Assembly (NCBI GenBank): GCA_945872355.1
Contig: CAMBZU010000008.1
Coordinates: 1-60,418 of the forward strand
Reading direction: 5' to 3'
DNA from: Chitinophaga pinensis
GTDB taxonomy: Bacteria > Bacteroidota > Bacteroidia > UBA4408
Length of the DNA: 60,418 bases
A program made the position numbers and the translations under genes. Shown in pieces: positions 47,152 through 57,526 of the stretch (position 1 is its first letter; every line of letters begins with the position of its first letter). The notes beneath the pieces were generated by a model. The model was not told where the DNA came from and ran no database searches. It was given only the letters and a program-made list of their open reading frames with translations.

Positions 47152-47745
47152 TTATTTTTTTGCAGATGCCGCCTGCTTCTTTTCAAATTCTCTTACCAAT
47201 TCTTCTACTGATTTACCCAAGTTGTTAATGCTTGCCTCGGCATCTTTGGCCAATTGGCTTTCAGGATATTTTTCAATTACTTCTTTGTAAATTTTTCTGG
47301 CATTTGCCGTATCTTTCAATTGGTCATCATAAATCATACCTTGCATAAACAGTGCATACGGCGCATTTTTGTATTTGGGATATTTAGTCATTAAACGTCC
47401 TAAATAACTTAATGCAGGTTGTGGCATTTGTAAACTATTAGCCAATTCGCCTGCTTTAAAAAGATATTCTGGCGACTTAGCTTCATCAGGAAAATAAGAA
47501 GCATATTCATCATAACAACGCATGGCAAACATAGCAGTTCCATGATCTAAAGGCATATTGCGACTAGCTTTCATCTTGGTTTCAATAGAATCTACCATTT
47601 TTTGATATTTTTCTTTACCACTTGCCAATGTTACTTTGCCAGTTTCATCTTTATCGCTTTTATTTGCATTATTACTGCATGATGTTAGGATTATACCAAA
47701 CAAAGTAAGCGTCATTAAATTGAAGAAATATTTATTAAGTTTCAT
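47152..47745 (-). CDS. TPR-containing lipoprotein
   Basis: 197 residues. A lipoprotein signal ends in ILTSC, giving a lipidated C23. After a charged linker there are two or three TPR-like units (FAMRCYDEYASYFPDEAKSP, then LSYLGRLMTKYPKYKNAPYALF, then ARKIYKEVIEKYPESQLAKDAE), an arrangement similar to BamD or YbgF-like tail repeats. It probably scaffolds an envelope complex. It lies two bases behind def in the ruvX-def-lipoprotein-rlmD-TPMT operon. Identity as BamD is not supported because of its shorter length. Confidence 0.85.
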   Translation of the reverse strand: MKLNKYFFNLMTLTLFGIILTSCSNNANKSDKDETGKVTLASGKEKYQKMVDSIETKMKASRNMPLDHGTAMFAMRCYDEYASYFPDEAKSPEYLFKAGELANSLQMPQPALSYLGRLMTKYPKYKNAPYALFMQGMIYDDQLKDTANARKIYKEVIEKYPESQLAKDAEASINNLGKSVEELVREFEKKQAASAKK

Positions 47746-47747
47746 AA

Positions 47748-48305
47748 TTATTTTTTTGGAAATTTCATTTTGTAATCAACATCAATTTTGCCTTTAGAAA
47801 TGTCGGTAAGTTTGCCTTTGAGTAAGGTGCGTTTAAAAGAACTTAATCTATCTGTAAATAATTTCCCTTCTATATGATCGTATTCATGTTGAATGATACG
47901 TGCTGCAAGGCCTTCAAATTCTTCTTCGTAATATTCAAAGTTTTCGTCATAATATCTGATTAAGATTTTGGGCTTGCGCATCACGTCTTCGCGCACGGTT
48001 GGTATGCTTAAACAGCCTTCATTGAACGACCATTCTTCACCGCTTTCTTCCTCAATAACTGGGTTAATAAAAACTTGTACAAAGTCTTTTAAATCGGGTT
48101 CTTTATCTTCAAAAGGGCTGGCATCAACAATAAATAGGCGTATTGATTTGCCAATTTGAGGAGCAGCTAAACCCACACCATTGGCTTCGTACATGGTGTC
48201 AAACATGTTATTTATTAGTGGTTCAAGCTCAGGGTAATCTTTATCAATATCCACTGCTCTTTTTTTAAGCACCTGGTCGCCATAGGCTACAATAGGTAAT
48301 ATCAT
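47748..48305 (-). CDS. def: Peptide deformylase
   Basis: 185 residues. Removes the N-formyl group from nascent proteins. All three motifs are visible: GVGLAAPQIG near 45, EGCLSIP near 95 (metal cysteine) and QHEYDHIEG near 139 (metal histidines and catalytic glutamate). A short insertion YYEEEFEGLAAR precedes motif 3, usual for Bacteroidota. The start overlaps the ruvX stop by 4 bases. Confidence 0.97.
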   Translation of the reverse strand: MILPIVAYGDQVLKKRAVDIDKDYPELEPLINNMFDTMYEANGVGLAAPQIGKSIRLFIVDASPFEDKEPDLKDFVQVFINPVIEEESGEEWSFNEGCLSIPTVREDVMRKPKILIRYYDENFEYYEEEFEGLAARIIQHEYDHIEGKLFTDRLSSFKRTLLKGKLTDISKGKIDVDYKMKFPKK

Positions 48306-48736
48306 TTTATTGAATTCAAATTTATATGGGGTTGACTAAGGTAATTTTGCAACATAATAGTAGCGCTAATTTGGTCTACAAGGGCTTTATTTTGGCGGTC
48401 ATTTTTTTTTAAACCACCTTGTAACATGCTTTGCTGCGCCATGGATGATGTAAATCTTTCATCAATACGTTCAATTGGAATATGAGGAAAAACGGTATTT
48501 AATTTTTTTATAAAGCCTTTGATATAGCGCTCCACATCATTAACGCTATTGTCTAATTTTTTTGGTAAACCAATTACAAAGAGTTTCACTGTTTCTGTTT
48601 TGAAATAGGATTGAAGATATGCTTCAATATGATCTGGATGTAGGGTGCATAAACCTGTGGCAATCATTTGCAGATTGTCGGTTACAGCAATACCAGTTCT
48701 TTTGGTACCATAATCAAAACACATTATTCTTGGCAT
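48302..48736 (-). CDS. ruvX: Holliday junction resolvase-like RuvX/YqgF
   Basis: 144 residues from ATG 48736. A TTG at 48745 would add three codons but lies inside the promoter box at 48743-48750. RNase H-like fold: RIMCFDYGTKRTGIAVTD at the N terminus with the first catalytic aspartate, VIGLPKKLDNSVND near 75, IERIDERFTSS near 100 and a C-terminal KALVDQISATIMLQNYL with the last acidic residue. YqgF proteins act in rRNA processing and putative junction resolution. First gene of the operon with def. Confidence 0.93.
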   Translation of the reverse strand: MPRIMCFDYGTKRTGIAVTDNLQMIATGLCTLHPDHIEAYLQSYFKTETVKLFVIGLPKKLDNSVNDVERYIKGFIKKLNTVFPHIPIERIDERFTSSMAQQSMLQGGLKKNDRQNKALVDQISATIMLQNYLSQPHINLNSIK

Positions 48737-48742
48737 TGTGTA

Positions 48743-48750
48743 CAAATATA
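48743..48750 (-). promoter_or_regulatory. -7 promoter box of the ruvX-def operon
   Basis: Minus-strand TATATTTG ends 6 bases before ATG 48736, predicting a leader of about 3 bases and favouring that ATG over the TTG at 48745. Confidence 0.5.
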
Positions 48751-48798
48751 AGCAGTTAATTGAAAAGCAAAAATGCTGAATTGCGTGCTTATAAAAGT

Positions 48799-50448
<1,650 letters not shown>

Positions 50449-50596
50449 TTAATATAAGCTATTTAAAAAGTATAAAATGGAATAATTGAATTAATTTTTA
50501 TTTAAAATATAACTATCTGATTATTAAAAAACTATTGGTGTTAATATGCCTTAAATACAGAATACAAAAAATATTTTTCTTTTGGCTTAATTGAAA

Positions 50597-52351
50597 TCAG
50601 TTGGAATTAACCGTTTGATGAGAGTTATTCAATTCAAAATAAATCCCTTTATTTTGAATTAATTCATCATGATTGCCACTCTCCATCAATTTTCCTTTAT
50701 CGAGCACTAAAATTTTATTGGCCGCTTTAATGGTGCTGAGGCGATGGGCAATAATAATTGAAGTTCTGTTGGATGTCAATTTTTCGCTGGCAATTTGAAT
50801 GAGTTGTTCCGATTCAGAATCAATGGATGAGGTGGCTTCATCTAAAATCATAATGGAAGGATTGTATAGATAAGCTCTTAAAAAGGAAATGAGCTGACGT
50901 TGGCCAGTGCTTAATAAACTACCTCTTTCCATTACTTGATAGTTAAGTCCATTGGGCAGTTTTTCGATGAACACCTTCATGCCAGTTGCTATGGCAGCTT
51001 TTAATACTTCTTCTTCTGAAATCTTTTGATTGTTTAAAATCACGTTATCATAAATACTACCCGGAAACAGAAAAACATCCTGCATCACTGTACCAATCAA
51101 TTGGCGTAAATGATTGAGCTCATAGTCCATAATGTTAACGCCATCAATGTAAATTTCACCTTTTTGAATTTCGTAAAATCTGCACAGTAATGCAGCAATT
51201 GTAGTTTTACCCGACCCTGTGGCGCCAACAAAAGCAATATTTTGACCAGGTTCAATCGTAAATGATACACCTTTAATCACCCAATCTTCATTTACATAAG
51301 CAAACCAAACATCTTTAAATTCAATTTTCCCCTGTAAATGCGCTGGCTTAAGTGTGCCATTGTTAATATTAAATTCTTCTGTTTCAATTACTTTTATTAC
51401 GCGCTCACTGCATACCATACCCATTTGCAAGGTGTTAAAACGATCGGCCAATTGCCTAATAGGGCGAAAAAGCATATTGATATACATGATAAAAGCCACA
51501 ATTACACCAACAGAGAGATTGCTTTGCAATGATTCTTTGGCGCCCCACCAAACCAGCAAACCAATACTAGTTGCCGAAAGAATTTCTACTACCGGAAAAA
51601 AAACAGAATAATGCCAAACCGATTTGTTATTAGCATTGCGATGTGCTTCATTAATGCTATTGAATTTTTGATATTCCTGATTTTCTCTATTAAATATTTG
51701 AACCACACTCATGCCATTGATATGCTCTTGAACAAAAGCGTTAAGATGAGAAACTTGCGTTCTTACATCATTAAATGCAGCACGAATGGCATTCTTAAAA
51801 ATATAGGTGGCGTATAGTAAAATTGGTATGGTGGTAAGGCTCAGCAGCGTAATTTTCCAATTGGTAAAAAACATCACCAAAATAATGATAATCACCTTTA
51901 GTAAATCTCCAGCAATATCTAAAAAGCCTTGCGAAAAAACATCTGATATATTTTGAATATCACTTATACTCCTGGTAACTAAAGTTCCAACAGGCGTTTT
52001 ATCAAAATAATCGAGTTTAAAGTTGATGAGTTTTTTGTACAATTTCATCCTAATATCATGCACAACATGCAATGCAAGCAAATTGCTAATGAATCCCGAA
52101 AAATATTGAACCGCTGTTTCAAGCACAAGCACTATAATAATGATAATACTTATTTGACCTAAGCCTGATAAATTGTTTTTAGTGATGTATTTATCAAAAG
52201 CATATTGCACCAAATAGGGACGGAGCGGAGATAAAAACGCACCCATTAAAGTAAGAGAAGCTGCGCCCCACAGCAAACTTTTATGACCTTTGGTAAAACT
52301 TATAATTTTTTTGAACAGCCCAAAATCAAAGGCTTTACCAGCAATAGACAT
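50597..52351 (-). CDS. ABC exporter, fused membrane and ATPase domains
   Basis: 584 residues, the size of MsbA/LmrA-type half-transporters. Six membrane helices occupy about 20-310 (including a GTLVTRSISDIQNISD coupling region near 120). The ATPase domain (340-575) has Walker A GATGSGKTT, signature LSTGQRQLI, Walker B IMILDEATSS and the H-loop IIAHRLST. Probably exports lipid or a hydrophobic compound as a homodimer; the substrate cannot be read. It starts 8 bases after the truA stop. Confidence 0.94.
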   Translation of the reverse strand: MSIAGKAFDFGLFKKIISFTKGHKSLLWGAASLTLMGAFLSPLRPYLVQYAFDKYITKNNLSGLGQISIIIIIVLVLETAVQYFSGFISNLLALHVVHDIRMKLYKKLINFKLDYFDKTPVGTLVTRSISDIQNISDVFSQGFLDIAGDLLKVIIIILVMFFTNWKITLLSLTTIPILLYATYIFKNAIRAAFNDVRTQVSHLNAFVQEHINGMSVVQIFNRENQEYQKFNSINEAHRNANNKSVWHYSVFFPVVEILSATSIGLLVWWGAKESLQSNLSVGVIVAFIMYINMLFRPIRQLADRFNTLQMGMVCSERVIKVIETEEFNINNGTLKPAHLQGKIEFKDVWFAYVNEDWVIKGVSFTIEPGQNIAFVGATGSGKTTIAALLCRFYEIQKGEIYIDGVNIMDYELNHLRQLIGTVMQDVFLFPGSIYDNVILNNQKISEEEVLKAAIATGMKVFIEKLPNGLNYQVMERGSLLSTGQRQLISFLRAYLYNPSIMILDEATSSIDSESEQLIQIASEKLTSNRTSIIIAHRLSTIKAANKILVLDKGKLMESGNHDELIQNKGIYFELNNSHQTVNSN

Positions 52352-52359
52352 ACAGTGAT

Positions 52360-53136
52360 TTAATCTTGTTTAAAAAGTTTTTCTTGATGATCAAAATAAT
52401 ATTCAGGATAGCTCACTTGGCTTAAGTATAAACCTTGAGCGGGAACTGAAACGCCTGCATTGCTTCTGTTCTTACTTTCAATGATTGTTTTAAAATGTTC
52501 CAAATTGTATTTTTCCTTTCCAAGATCAATCAAGCTACCCACAATGGCGCGCACCATGTTTCTTAAAAAGCGGTTGGCTTTAATGGTAAAAACAAGTAAA
52601 TCCTCTTTTTGTTCCCAATAGGCTTCAAAAATAGCACAGTTATTTGTAAATACTTGCGTGTTACTCTTGCTAAAGGAAGTAAAATCTTCATATTGCATTA
52701 GCAATTGGCAGCCTTCAACCATGGCTTTTAAATTTAATGTAGCCGAATTATACCAAGCATTTTTAATAAATGGATTTTTTGCCTGCTGTATATGGTATTC
52801 ATAGGTTCTGCTAAGTGCATCAAACCTGCAGTGGGCTTCTTGGCCAACCTTGTATAACTCATAAACAGCAATGCTTTCGGGCAAAACCCTGTTTAATTTG
52901 TAAATAAATTCATCATGGTTTTCAATAGCGCTTTCACAGTCAAAATGAAGAAAAAATTCTTTTGCATGCACACCTGTGTCAGTTCTGCCGCAGCCCAAAG
53001 TATCACCATGCAGGTTGCAAAAAAGTTGCATGGTTTCTTGCAATTTTTGCTGCACAGTTAAAGCATTGGGCTGCATTTGCCAACCACAGAAATGGCTTCC
53101 ATCGTAGGCTATTTTTAAAAAGTACCTATAAGTCAT
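52360..53136 (-). CDS. truA: tRNA pseudouridine(38-40) synthase
   Basis: 258 residues from ATG 53136 (MTYRYFLKIAYDG, the normal TruA start). A frame extending to 53205 runs through the promoter box and is rejected. Makes pseudouridine at positions 38-40 of the tRNA anticodon arm. The catalytic aspartate lies in CGRTDTGVHAKEF near 56; FDALSRTYEYHI and NRFLRNMVRAIVG are also present. First gene of the truA-ABC exporter transcript. Confidence 0.96.
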   Translation of the reverse strand: MTYRYFLKIAYDGSHFCGWQMQPNALTVQQKLQETMQLFCNLHGDTLGCGRTDTGVHAKEFFLHFDCESAIENHDEFIYKLNRVLPESIAVYELYKVGQEAHCRFDALSRTYEYHIQQAKNPFIKNAWYNSATLNLKAMVEGCQLLMQYEDFTSFSKSNTQVFTNNCAIFEAYWEQKEDLLVFTIKANRFLRNMVRAIVGSLIDLGKEKYNLEHFKTIIESKNRSNAGVSVPAQGLYLSQVSYPEYYFDHQEKLFKQD

Positions 53137-53144
53137 AAAGGATA

Positions 53145-53152
53145 CAAAGTTA
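53145..53152 (-). promoter_or_regulatory. -7 promoter box of truA
   Basis: Minus-strand TAACTTTG ends 8 bases before ATG 53136, predicting a leader of about 5 bases. Confidence 0.45.
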
Positions 53153-53507
53153 AACGAATTGAAATATAAAGTGAAGTGAAAATTTATTTCTTGGGTGTAT
53201 CGCATAATTTAATTCAATGCCTATACTTTTCTTAAAAACTATTTTAATAGCAAAATGAGCACGAAACGTATATCATTAGTAGGTATGCGATGTTTAAGAC
53301 ATAATTTAAATTTTATTTTACTGGTACAAAAACGGATAAGCACTTTAATTTTTTTTTAAGCATAGAATTGAAATGGGATACATGAAAATTTAATTAAAAT
53401 AATTACACCTTAAAAGATTCGATTTACCGCATTGTTAGAAATAAATACTAAATTTTCAAATTATATTTAATATAATTGAGGCTTAATTTCGATTTCTTTG
53501 AGTGAAA
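53153..53507. other. 355-base AT-rich intergenic region
   Basis: Divergent spacer between truA and the MbnP-like gene. Very AT-rich, with no supported frame and no tRNA. Only the flanking promoter boxes are recognisable. Confidence 0.4.
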
Positions 53508-53515
53508 TAAATTTG
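53508..53515 (+). promoter_or_regulatory. -7 promoter box of the MbnP/MbnH-like operon
   Basis: TAAATTTG with a TTTC (53487-53490) 17 bases upstream as a possible -33 box. Predicted start near 53519, leader about 13 bases. Confidence 0.5.
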
Positions 53516-53531
53516 TGATAATATATTTTAA

Positions 53532-54239
53532 ATGAAAAATACATTAAAGTTGCCATTTATCTTAAGCTTAATTGTATTTTTATTCAACGGATTTAATAAT
53601 ATTTATGGCCAAAGCGATTGCCTTAACATTCAGATTAATGCAAGTTTTAAGGATAAGCCATTAATGTTAAATGATACAGTTTACGCATTTAAAAACAATC
53701 ATAAAATAAGGTTTGAAACCTTGAAATTTTATCTCTCTAGTGTTACACTAATTGAAAGGGCATTGCCTGTTTGGAAAGAAGAGGAGAGTTTTCATTTAAT
53801 AGATTTTGAAGAACGAGATTCAAATGCCTTATGTTTAGAAATCCCTGATGGTTTAACATTTGATGCCATACAATTTAATTTAGGAATTGATAGTTTAACC
53901 AACGTATCAGGTGCTCTGGGCGGCGATTTAGATCCAACTAAAGGAATGTATTGGACTTGGCAGAATGGATACATCAATTTTAAATTAGAAGGCACCTCCA
54001 ATTTGTGTAACAACCCAAAAAATGAATTTCAATTTCATTTAGGAGGCTACACAGCGCCATGGAGCAATGTTCAGCAAATAAAATTGAATGTAGCCAATAC
54101 TTCGGCATTTAATATCAGCTTTAATTTGCTCCAATTTGTGAATGAATTGGACTTAGAAAATTTGAATCACATAATGTCCCCAAGTGACTCAGCTGTTGAT
54201 TATGCGAAGTTAGCAGCAAAATGTTTTAGCATCAAATAA
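53532..54239 (+). CDS. MbnP-like periplasmic copper-binding family protein
   Basis: 235 residues. Residues 1-27 are a signal peptide. The mature part follows the MbnP family pattern: LNIQINASFKDKPL, FETLKFYLSSVTLI, HLIDFEE, LTFDAIQFNLGIDSLTN, GALGGDLDPTKGMYWTW and INFKLEG. In the methanotroph MbnP a tryptophan is oxidised to kynurenine by the dihaem enzyme MbnH; W141 and W143 in the WTW motif are the obvious candidates here. It overlaps the downstream dihaem gene by one base (TAATG). Metal binding and modification are inferred from the family. Confidence 0.85.
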   Translation: MKNTLKLPFILSLIVFLFNGFNNIYGQSDCLNIQINASFKDKPLMLNDTVYAFKNNHKIRFETLKFYLSSVTLIERALPVWKEEESFHLIDFEERDSNALCLEIPDGLTFDAIQFNLGIDSLTNVSGALGGDLDPTKGMYWTWQNGYINFKLEGTSNLCNNPKNEFQFHLGGYTAPWSNVQQIKLNVANTSAFNISFNLLQFVNELDLENLNHIMSPSDSAVDYAKLAAKCFSIK

Positions 54240-55255
54240 TGATTAAATATTTTTTAGTTGTAATATGTTTGGTTTTCACTCAATTGATTGAACAAAACAA
54301 TTCATATAATACACCAAAAAATTGGCCAGCTCCTTTTTATAACTTTAAAAAAAATAAATTAAGCAAAGAAAAAATATTGCTTGGTAGGGTTTTATTTTAC
54401 GATCCAATATTATCTAAAGATAGCACTATATCATGCAACAGTTGTCATTCTCCTTTCTCAGCTTTTACCCATGTTGATCATGCTGTGAGCCACGGCATTC
54501 ATGATAGTATTGGAACAAGAAATGCTCCTGCATTAATGAATTTGGCTTGGCATAAAAGTTTTATGTGGGATGGTGCCATCAATAATTTAGATATGCAATC
54601 ATTAGCTCCCATAAGTCATCCTGCTGAAATGGGAAGTAATATTAATGATGTGGTGATGAAGTTAAATCGTAGTAAATTGTATAAAAAGTTATATCATAAT
54701 GCTTTCAATGACAGCATTGCAACCGGAGAACACACTTTAAAAGCGATTGCGCAATTTATGCTTACCATTGTTTCTTGTAATTCAAGATATGATAAGGTGA
54801 TGAATAATGAAAATAAGTTTACACCTCAAGAAGAAAATGGGTATCAAATCTTCAAAAAAAATTGTTCCTCCTGCCATACAGAACCACTTTTTACCAATGG
54901 AGAATTTGCTAATAATGGATTGGCCTCCGATGCATTGCTTAATGATAAAGGAAGAGCGCGCATAACTCAAAAAAAAGAAGATGCCTATAAATTTAAAGTG
55001 CCTACCTTAAGAAATATCGAATTCTCTTATCCATACATGCACGATGGGCGTTTTAAAAAGTTGAATGAAGTCCTAAATCATTATACAAATGGCATTAAAA
55101 AGAGTGAAACTTTAGATGCGAAACTGCAAAACGGAATTGTATTGACATCTAATGAAAAAGTAGATGTAATTGCTTTTTTATTAACGCTTTCAGACAAACA
55201 GTTTTTGTTTGATAAAAAGTTTGCTTATCCAAAAGAAGTTATTCATCTGCAATAA
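54239..55255 (+). CDS. MbnH-like dihaem cytochrome c peroxidase family enzyme
   Basis: 338 residues with an N-terminal export signal (1-20). Two haem motifs: C66-N-S-C69-H70 and C209-S-S-C212-H213. The segment LLGRVLFYDPILSKD precedes haem 1. TRNAPALMNLAWHKSFMWDG and HPAEMG, both typical of the BCCP/MauG/MbnH superfamily, lie between the haems. VPTLRNIEFSYPYMHDGRF follows haem 2. Translational coupling to the MbnP-like gene favours MbnH-type tryptophan oxidation over simple peroxide detoxification. A conventional cytochrome c peroxidase remains possible. Confidence 0.9.
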   Translation: MIKYFLVVICLVFTQLIEQNNSYNTPKNWPAPFYNFKKNKLSKEKILLGRVLFYDPILSKDSTISCNSCHSPFSAFTHVDHAVSHGIHDSIGTRNAPALMNLAWHKSFMWDGAINNLDMQSLAPISHPAEMGSNINDVVMKLNRSKLYKKLYHNAFNDSIATGEHTLKAIAQFMLTIVSCNSRYDKVMNNENKFTPQEENGYQIFKKNCSSCHTEPLFTNGEFANNGLASDALLNDKGRARITQKKEDAYKFKVPTLRNIEFSYPYMHDGRFKKLNEVLNHYTNGIKKSETLDAKLQNGIVLTSNEKVDVIAFLLTLSDKQFLFDKKFAYPKEVIHLQ

Positions 55256-55293
55256 TAAAATTGCAAAATAGTTAATTCAAATTTCTTTATTTT

Positions 55294-55866
55294 ATGAACG
55301 CAAACTACACTGAAGGAAAAATAGTTGAAAAACAAGATTACACCTTAAATTCATTGCCAAAAGGCGATTATGAAAATTGTACTTTTTTATATTGCGATTT
55401 TTCTTCAGGCAATTTATCAGGTGTTAATTTTATCAACTGCAATTTTAAACATTGTAATTTAAGTTTAGCAAAAATCAATCAGGCTTCTTTTAGAAATGTA
55501 AAATTCGAAAATTGTAAAATGCTAGGCCTGCATTTTGAATATTGTAACGATTTTTTATTTGAAGTTAATTTCGAAAATTGTTTGCTCAATTTAAGTTCGT
55601 TTTATAAACTTAAAATGAAGAAAACTAAATTCGCTCAATGCGAAATGCATGAGGTGGATTTTACGCAAACAGATCTTAATTTGGCAATTTTTGATGAGTG
55701 CGATTTGATGGGTTCTACTTTTGAACAAACTAATTTAGAGAAAGCCGATTTGCGTGGGGCACATCATTTTTCGATTGACCCTGAATTGAATAAAATTAAA
55801 AAAGCAAAGGTTACTCAGGCTAGTTTAGCTGGCTTTTTAGATAAGTATGATTTGGTGATTGAGTAA
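55294..55866 (+). CDS. Pentapeptide-repeat protein
   Basis: 190 residues. About 25 consecutive A(D/N)Lxx-type pentapeptides cover residues 25-165 (for example NCTFLYCDFSSGNLSGVNFI), with phenylalanine/leucine at the central positions and frequent N-C pairs, giving a right-handed quadrilateral beta-helix. The architecture resembles Qnr/McbG gyrase-protecting proteins, but the usual interrupting loops are not clear, so quinolone protection is not claimed. Its relation to the preceding MbnP/MbnH pair (38-base gap) is uncertain. Confidence 0.85.
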   Translation: MNANYTEGKIVEKQDYTLNSLPKGDYENCTFLYCDFSSGNLSGVNFINCNFKHCNLSLAKINQASFRNVKFENCKMLGLHFEYCNDFLFEVNFENCLLNLSSFYKLKMKKTKFAQCEMHEVDFTQTDLNLAIFDECDLMGSTFEQTNLEKADLRGAHHFSIDPELNKIKKAKVTQASLAGFLDKYDLVIE

Positions 55867-55988
55867 TTAAAATTATAAAGTATTGCCAATAAATTTTAAA
55901 GTTAGCAGGTTCTCAATTATTAATGAAGTGCCAAAATATTGATGGCTAAACAAAACATCCTCAGTATTTTTTTATTTTTGGTGCAATA

Positions 55989-56023
55989 TTTGCTAGCACG
56001 CCAACAAAATTTTATTAATTTCG
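55989..56023 (+). promoter_or_regulatory. Promoter of the prolyl isomerase gene with variant -7 box
   Basis: TTTG (55989-55992), 23-base spacer, then TAATTTCG (56016-56023), a TAnnTTCG variant. Predicted start near 56027, leader about 28 bases before ATG 56055. Confidence 0.5.
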
Positions 56024-56054
56024 CTTTCTTTAAAATATTTTAAAATTATCAAAA

Positions 56055-57110
56055 ATGAAAATAAAACAATTATTATTATTCTCTTCACTGGTCCTTTTTA
56101 GCTTAGTGGCGGGCGCACAAACAAACAACAAAACAAAAGTAAAAATGGAAAAAGATTTCTTAGAAAAACAAGCAGACGGAATATATGCACACCTTAATAC
56201 CAACAGAGGCGACATATTCTTAATGTTAGAAATGAAAAAAACACCAATGACAGTGGCTAACTTTATTGGATTGGCCGAAGGTAAAATTGCAAATAACAAA
56301 AAAGCAGCAGGTGTGCCATTTTATGATGGATTAAAATTTCATAGAGTAATTCCAAACTTTATGATTCAAGGTGGATGTCCACTTGGAACTGGCTCTGGAG
56401 ATCCAGGATACAAGTTTGATGATGAATTTGACACTACACTTAAACATACAGGTCCAGGTATTTTATCAATGGCTAATTCTGGTCCTGCTACAAATGGCAG
56501 TCAGTTTTTTATTACACATGTTAAAACCGATTGGTTAGATGGTAAACATACTGTATTTGGTCATGTTATTGATGGACAAGATGTCGTAAATAAAATACAA
56601 GGAAACGATACTTTAAATAGCTTAACAATTTTAAGAAAAGGTGCCGAAGCGCAAGCTTTTGATGCTCCTACAGTGTTTACTAAAACACAAGCTGTTGCTA
56701 AAGAAAAAGCTGCTGAACAACAAAAAGCAGAATTAACTGCTGTTGAAAAAGCACTTAGCGAAAATTACAAGGATGCTAAAGTAACTCCAAGTGGTTTAAG
56801 ATATATGATGCAAACCGAAGGTGCAGGCGGCAGTCCAATAGCAACAAGTAAAGTAACCGTTCATTATACAGGAACATTACTAGCTAATGGTAAAAAGTTT
56901 GATAGTTCTGTAGATCGTGGTCAACCTGCTGTATTTGGTTTAAACCAAGTGATAAAAGGTTGGACAGAAGGAATTCAATTGATGAAAGTGGGAGGAAAGT
57001 GTAAATTTATTATCCCAAGCGATTTGGCATACGGCGACCAAGGTTATCCCGGTGTTATTCCCCCAAAATCTTGGTTAGTATTTGATGTGGAATTAATTAG
57101 TTTTGAGTAA
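56055..57110 (+). CDS. Exported peptidyl-prolyl isomerase with cyclophilin and FKBP domains
   Basis: 351 residues. Residues 1-22 are a signal peptide ending in AGAQ. A cyclophilin domain covers about 38-200 (FHRVIPNFMIQGG catalytic arginine and phenylalanine region; GPATNGSQFFIT; DGKHTVFG). A linker rich in alanine, lysine and glutamate follows (205-230). An FKBP domain covers about 235-351 (VTVHYTGTLLANGKKFDSS; GWTEGIQLMKVGGK; IPSDLAYGDQG). Two unrelated prolyl isomerase folds in one periplasmic chaperone suggest broad folding of exported proteins. It has its own promoter and terminator. Confidence 0.95.
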   Translation: MKIKQLLLFSSLVLFSLVAGAQTNNKTKVKMEKDFLEKQADGIYAHLNTNRGDIFLMLEMKKTPMTVANFIGLAEGKIANNKKAAGVPFYDGLKFHRVIPNFMIQGGCPLGTGSGDPGYKFDDEFDTTLKHTGPGILSMANSGPATNGSQFFITHVKTDWLDGKHTVFGHVIDGQDVVNKIQGNDTLNSLTILRKGAEAQAFDAPTVFTKTQAVAKEKAAEQQKAELTAVEKALSENYKDAKVTPSGLRYMMQTEGAGGSPIATSKVTVHYTGTLLANGKKFDSSVDRGQPAVFGLNQVIKGWTEGIQLMKVGGKCKFIIPSDLAYGDQGYPGVIPPKSWLVFDVELISFE

Positions 57111-57128
57111 ATCTCAAATATTTTTTTG

Positions 57129-57158
57129 AAAAAGGCGGTGTAATTACCGCCTTTTTTT
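57129..57158 (+). terminator. Intrinsic terminator after the prolyl isomerase gene
   Basis: AAAAAGGCGGT (57129-57139) pairs with ACCGCCTTTTT (57146-57156), loop GTAATT, T tract through 57158. Confidence 0.9.
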
Positions 57159-57526
57159 ATGCCTTAGTTAACGCAAAATTCATTGGTCAAACAAATTCAA
57201 TCTAAGCTGCTCAGTAGCTTTAAATTTGTTTGCATTGGGGTGAATTAAAGTTGCGCTAGCTATTTCGCAGGTGCTGCTCCTTCAGCTGTATAAAAAACTA
57301 AATCTTACATATTTAACAAAAACAAAAGTTTTAATTAACACATGGTAATTGAATTCTGAAATCTTCAATTTACTAGCTAAATAGCTACAAGGAACACAAT
57401 TCACAATGCCAATTTTACAATTAATTAAAATTTGTCTATTGAATTAATGAAAATCTTATTACTTTCGCCCGGCTAATTAGAACTAATGTTCAAATGAGTG
57501 CCGATTGATTTAAAAATGTTGCGATT
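57159..57526. other. Intergenic region before nuoG with a hairpin flanked by direct repeats
   Basis: No gene is supported. A compound inverted repeat spans 57188-57232: outer arms CAAACAAATT / AATTTGTTTG, inner arms AAGCT (57204) / AGCTT (57216). It is bracketed by CATTGG at 57181-57186 and 57233-57238, like a tiny insertion with target duplication. The nuoG promoter lies at 57431-57467. Confidence 0.45.
57431..57467 (+). promoter_or_regulatory. Probable promoter of the nuoGHI genes with variant -7 box
   Basis: TTTG (57431-57434) and TACTTTCG (57460-57467), a TAnnTTCG variant, with a 25-base spacer (slightly long). Predicted leader about 56 bases before ATG 57527. Confidence 0.45.

Noticed and set aside
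53137-53205. N-terminal extension of truA
   Set aside because: It crosses the promoter box at 53145-53152 and adds residues not seen in the TruA family.
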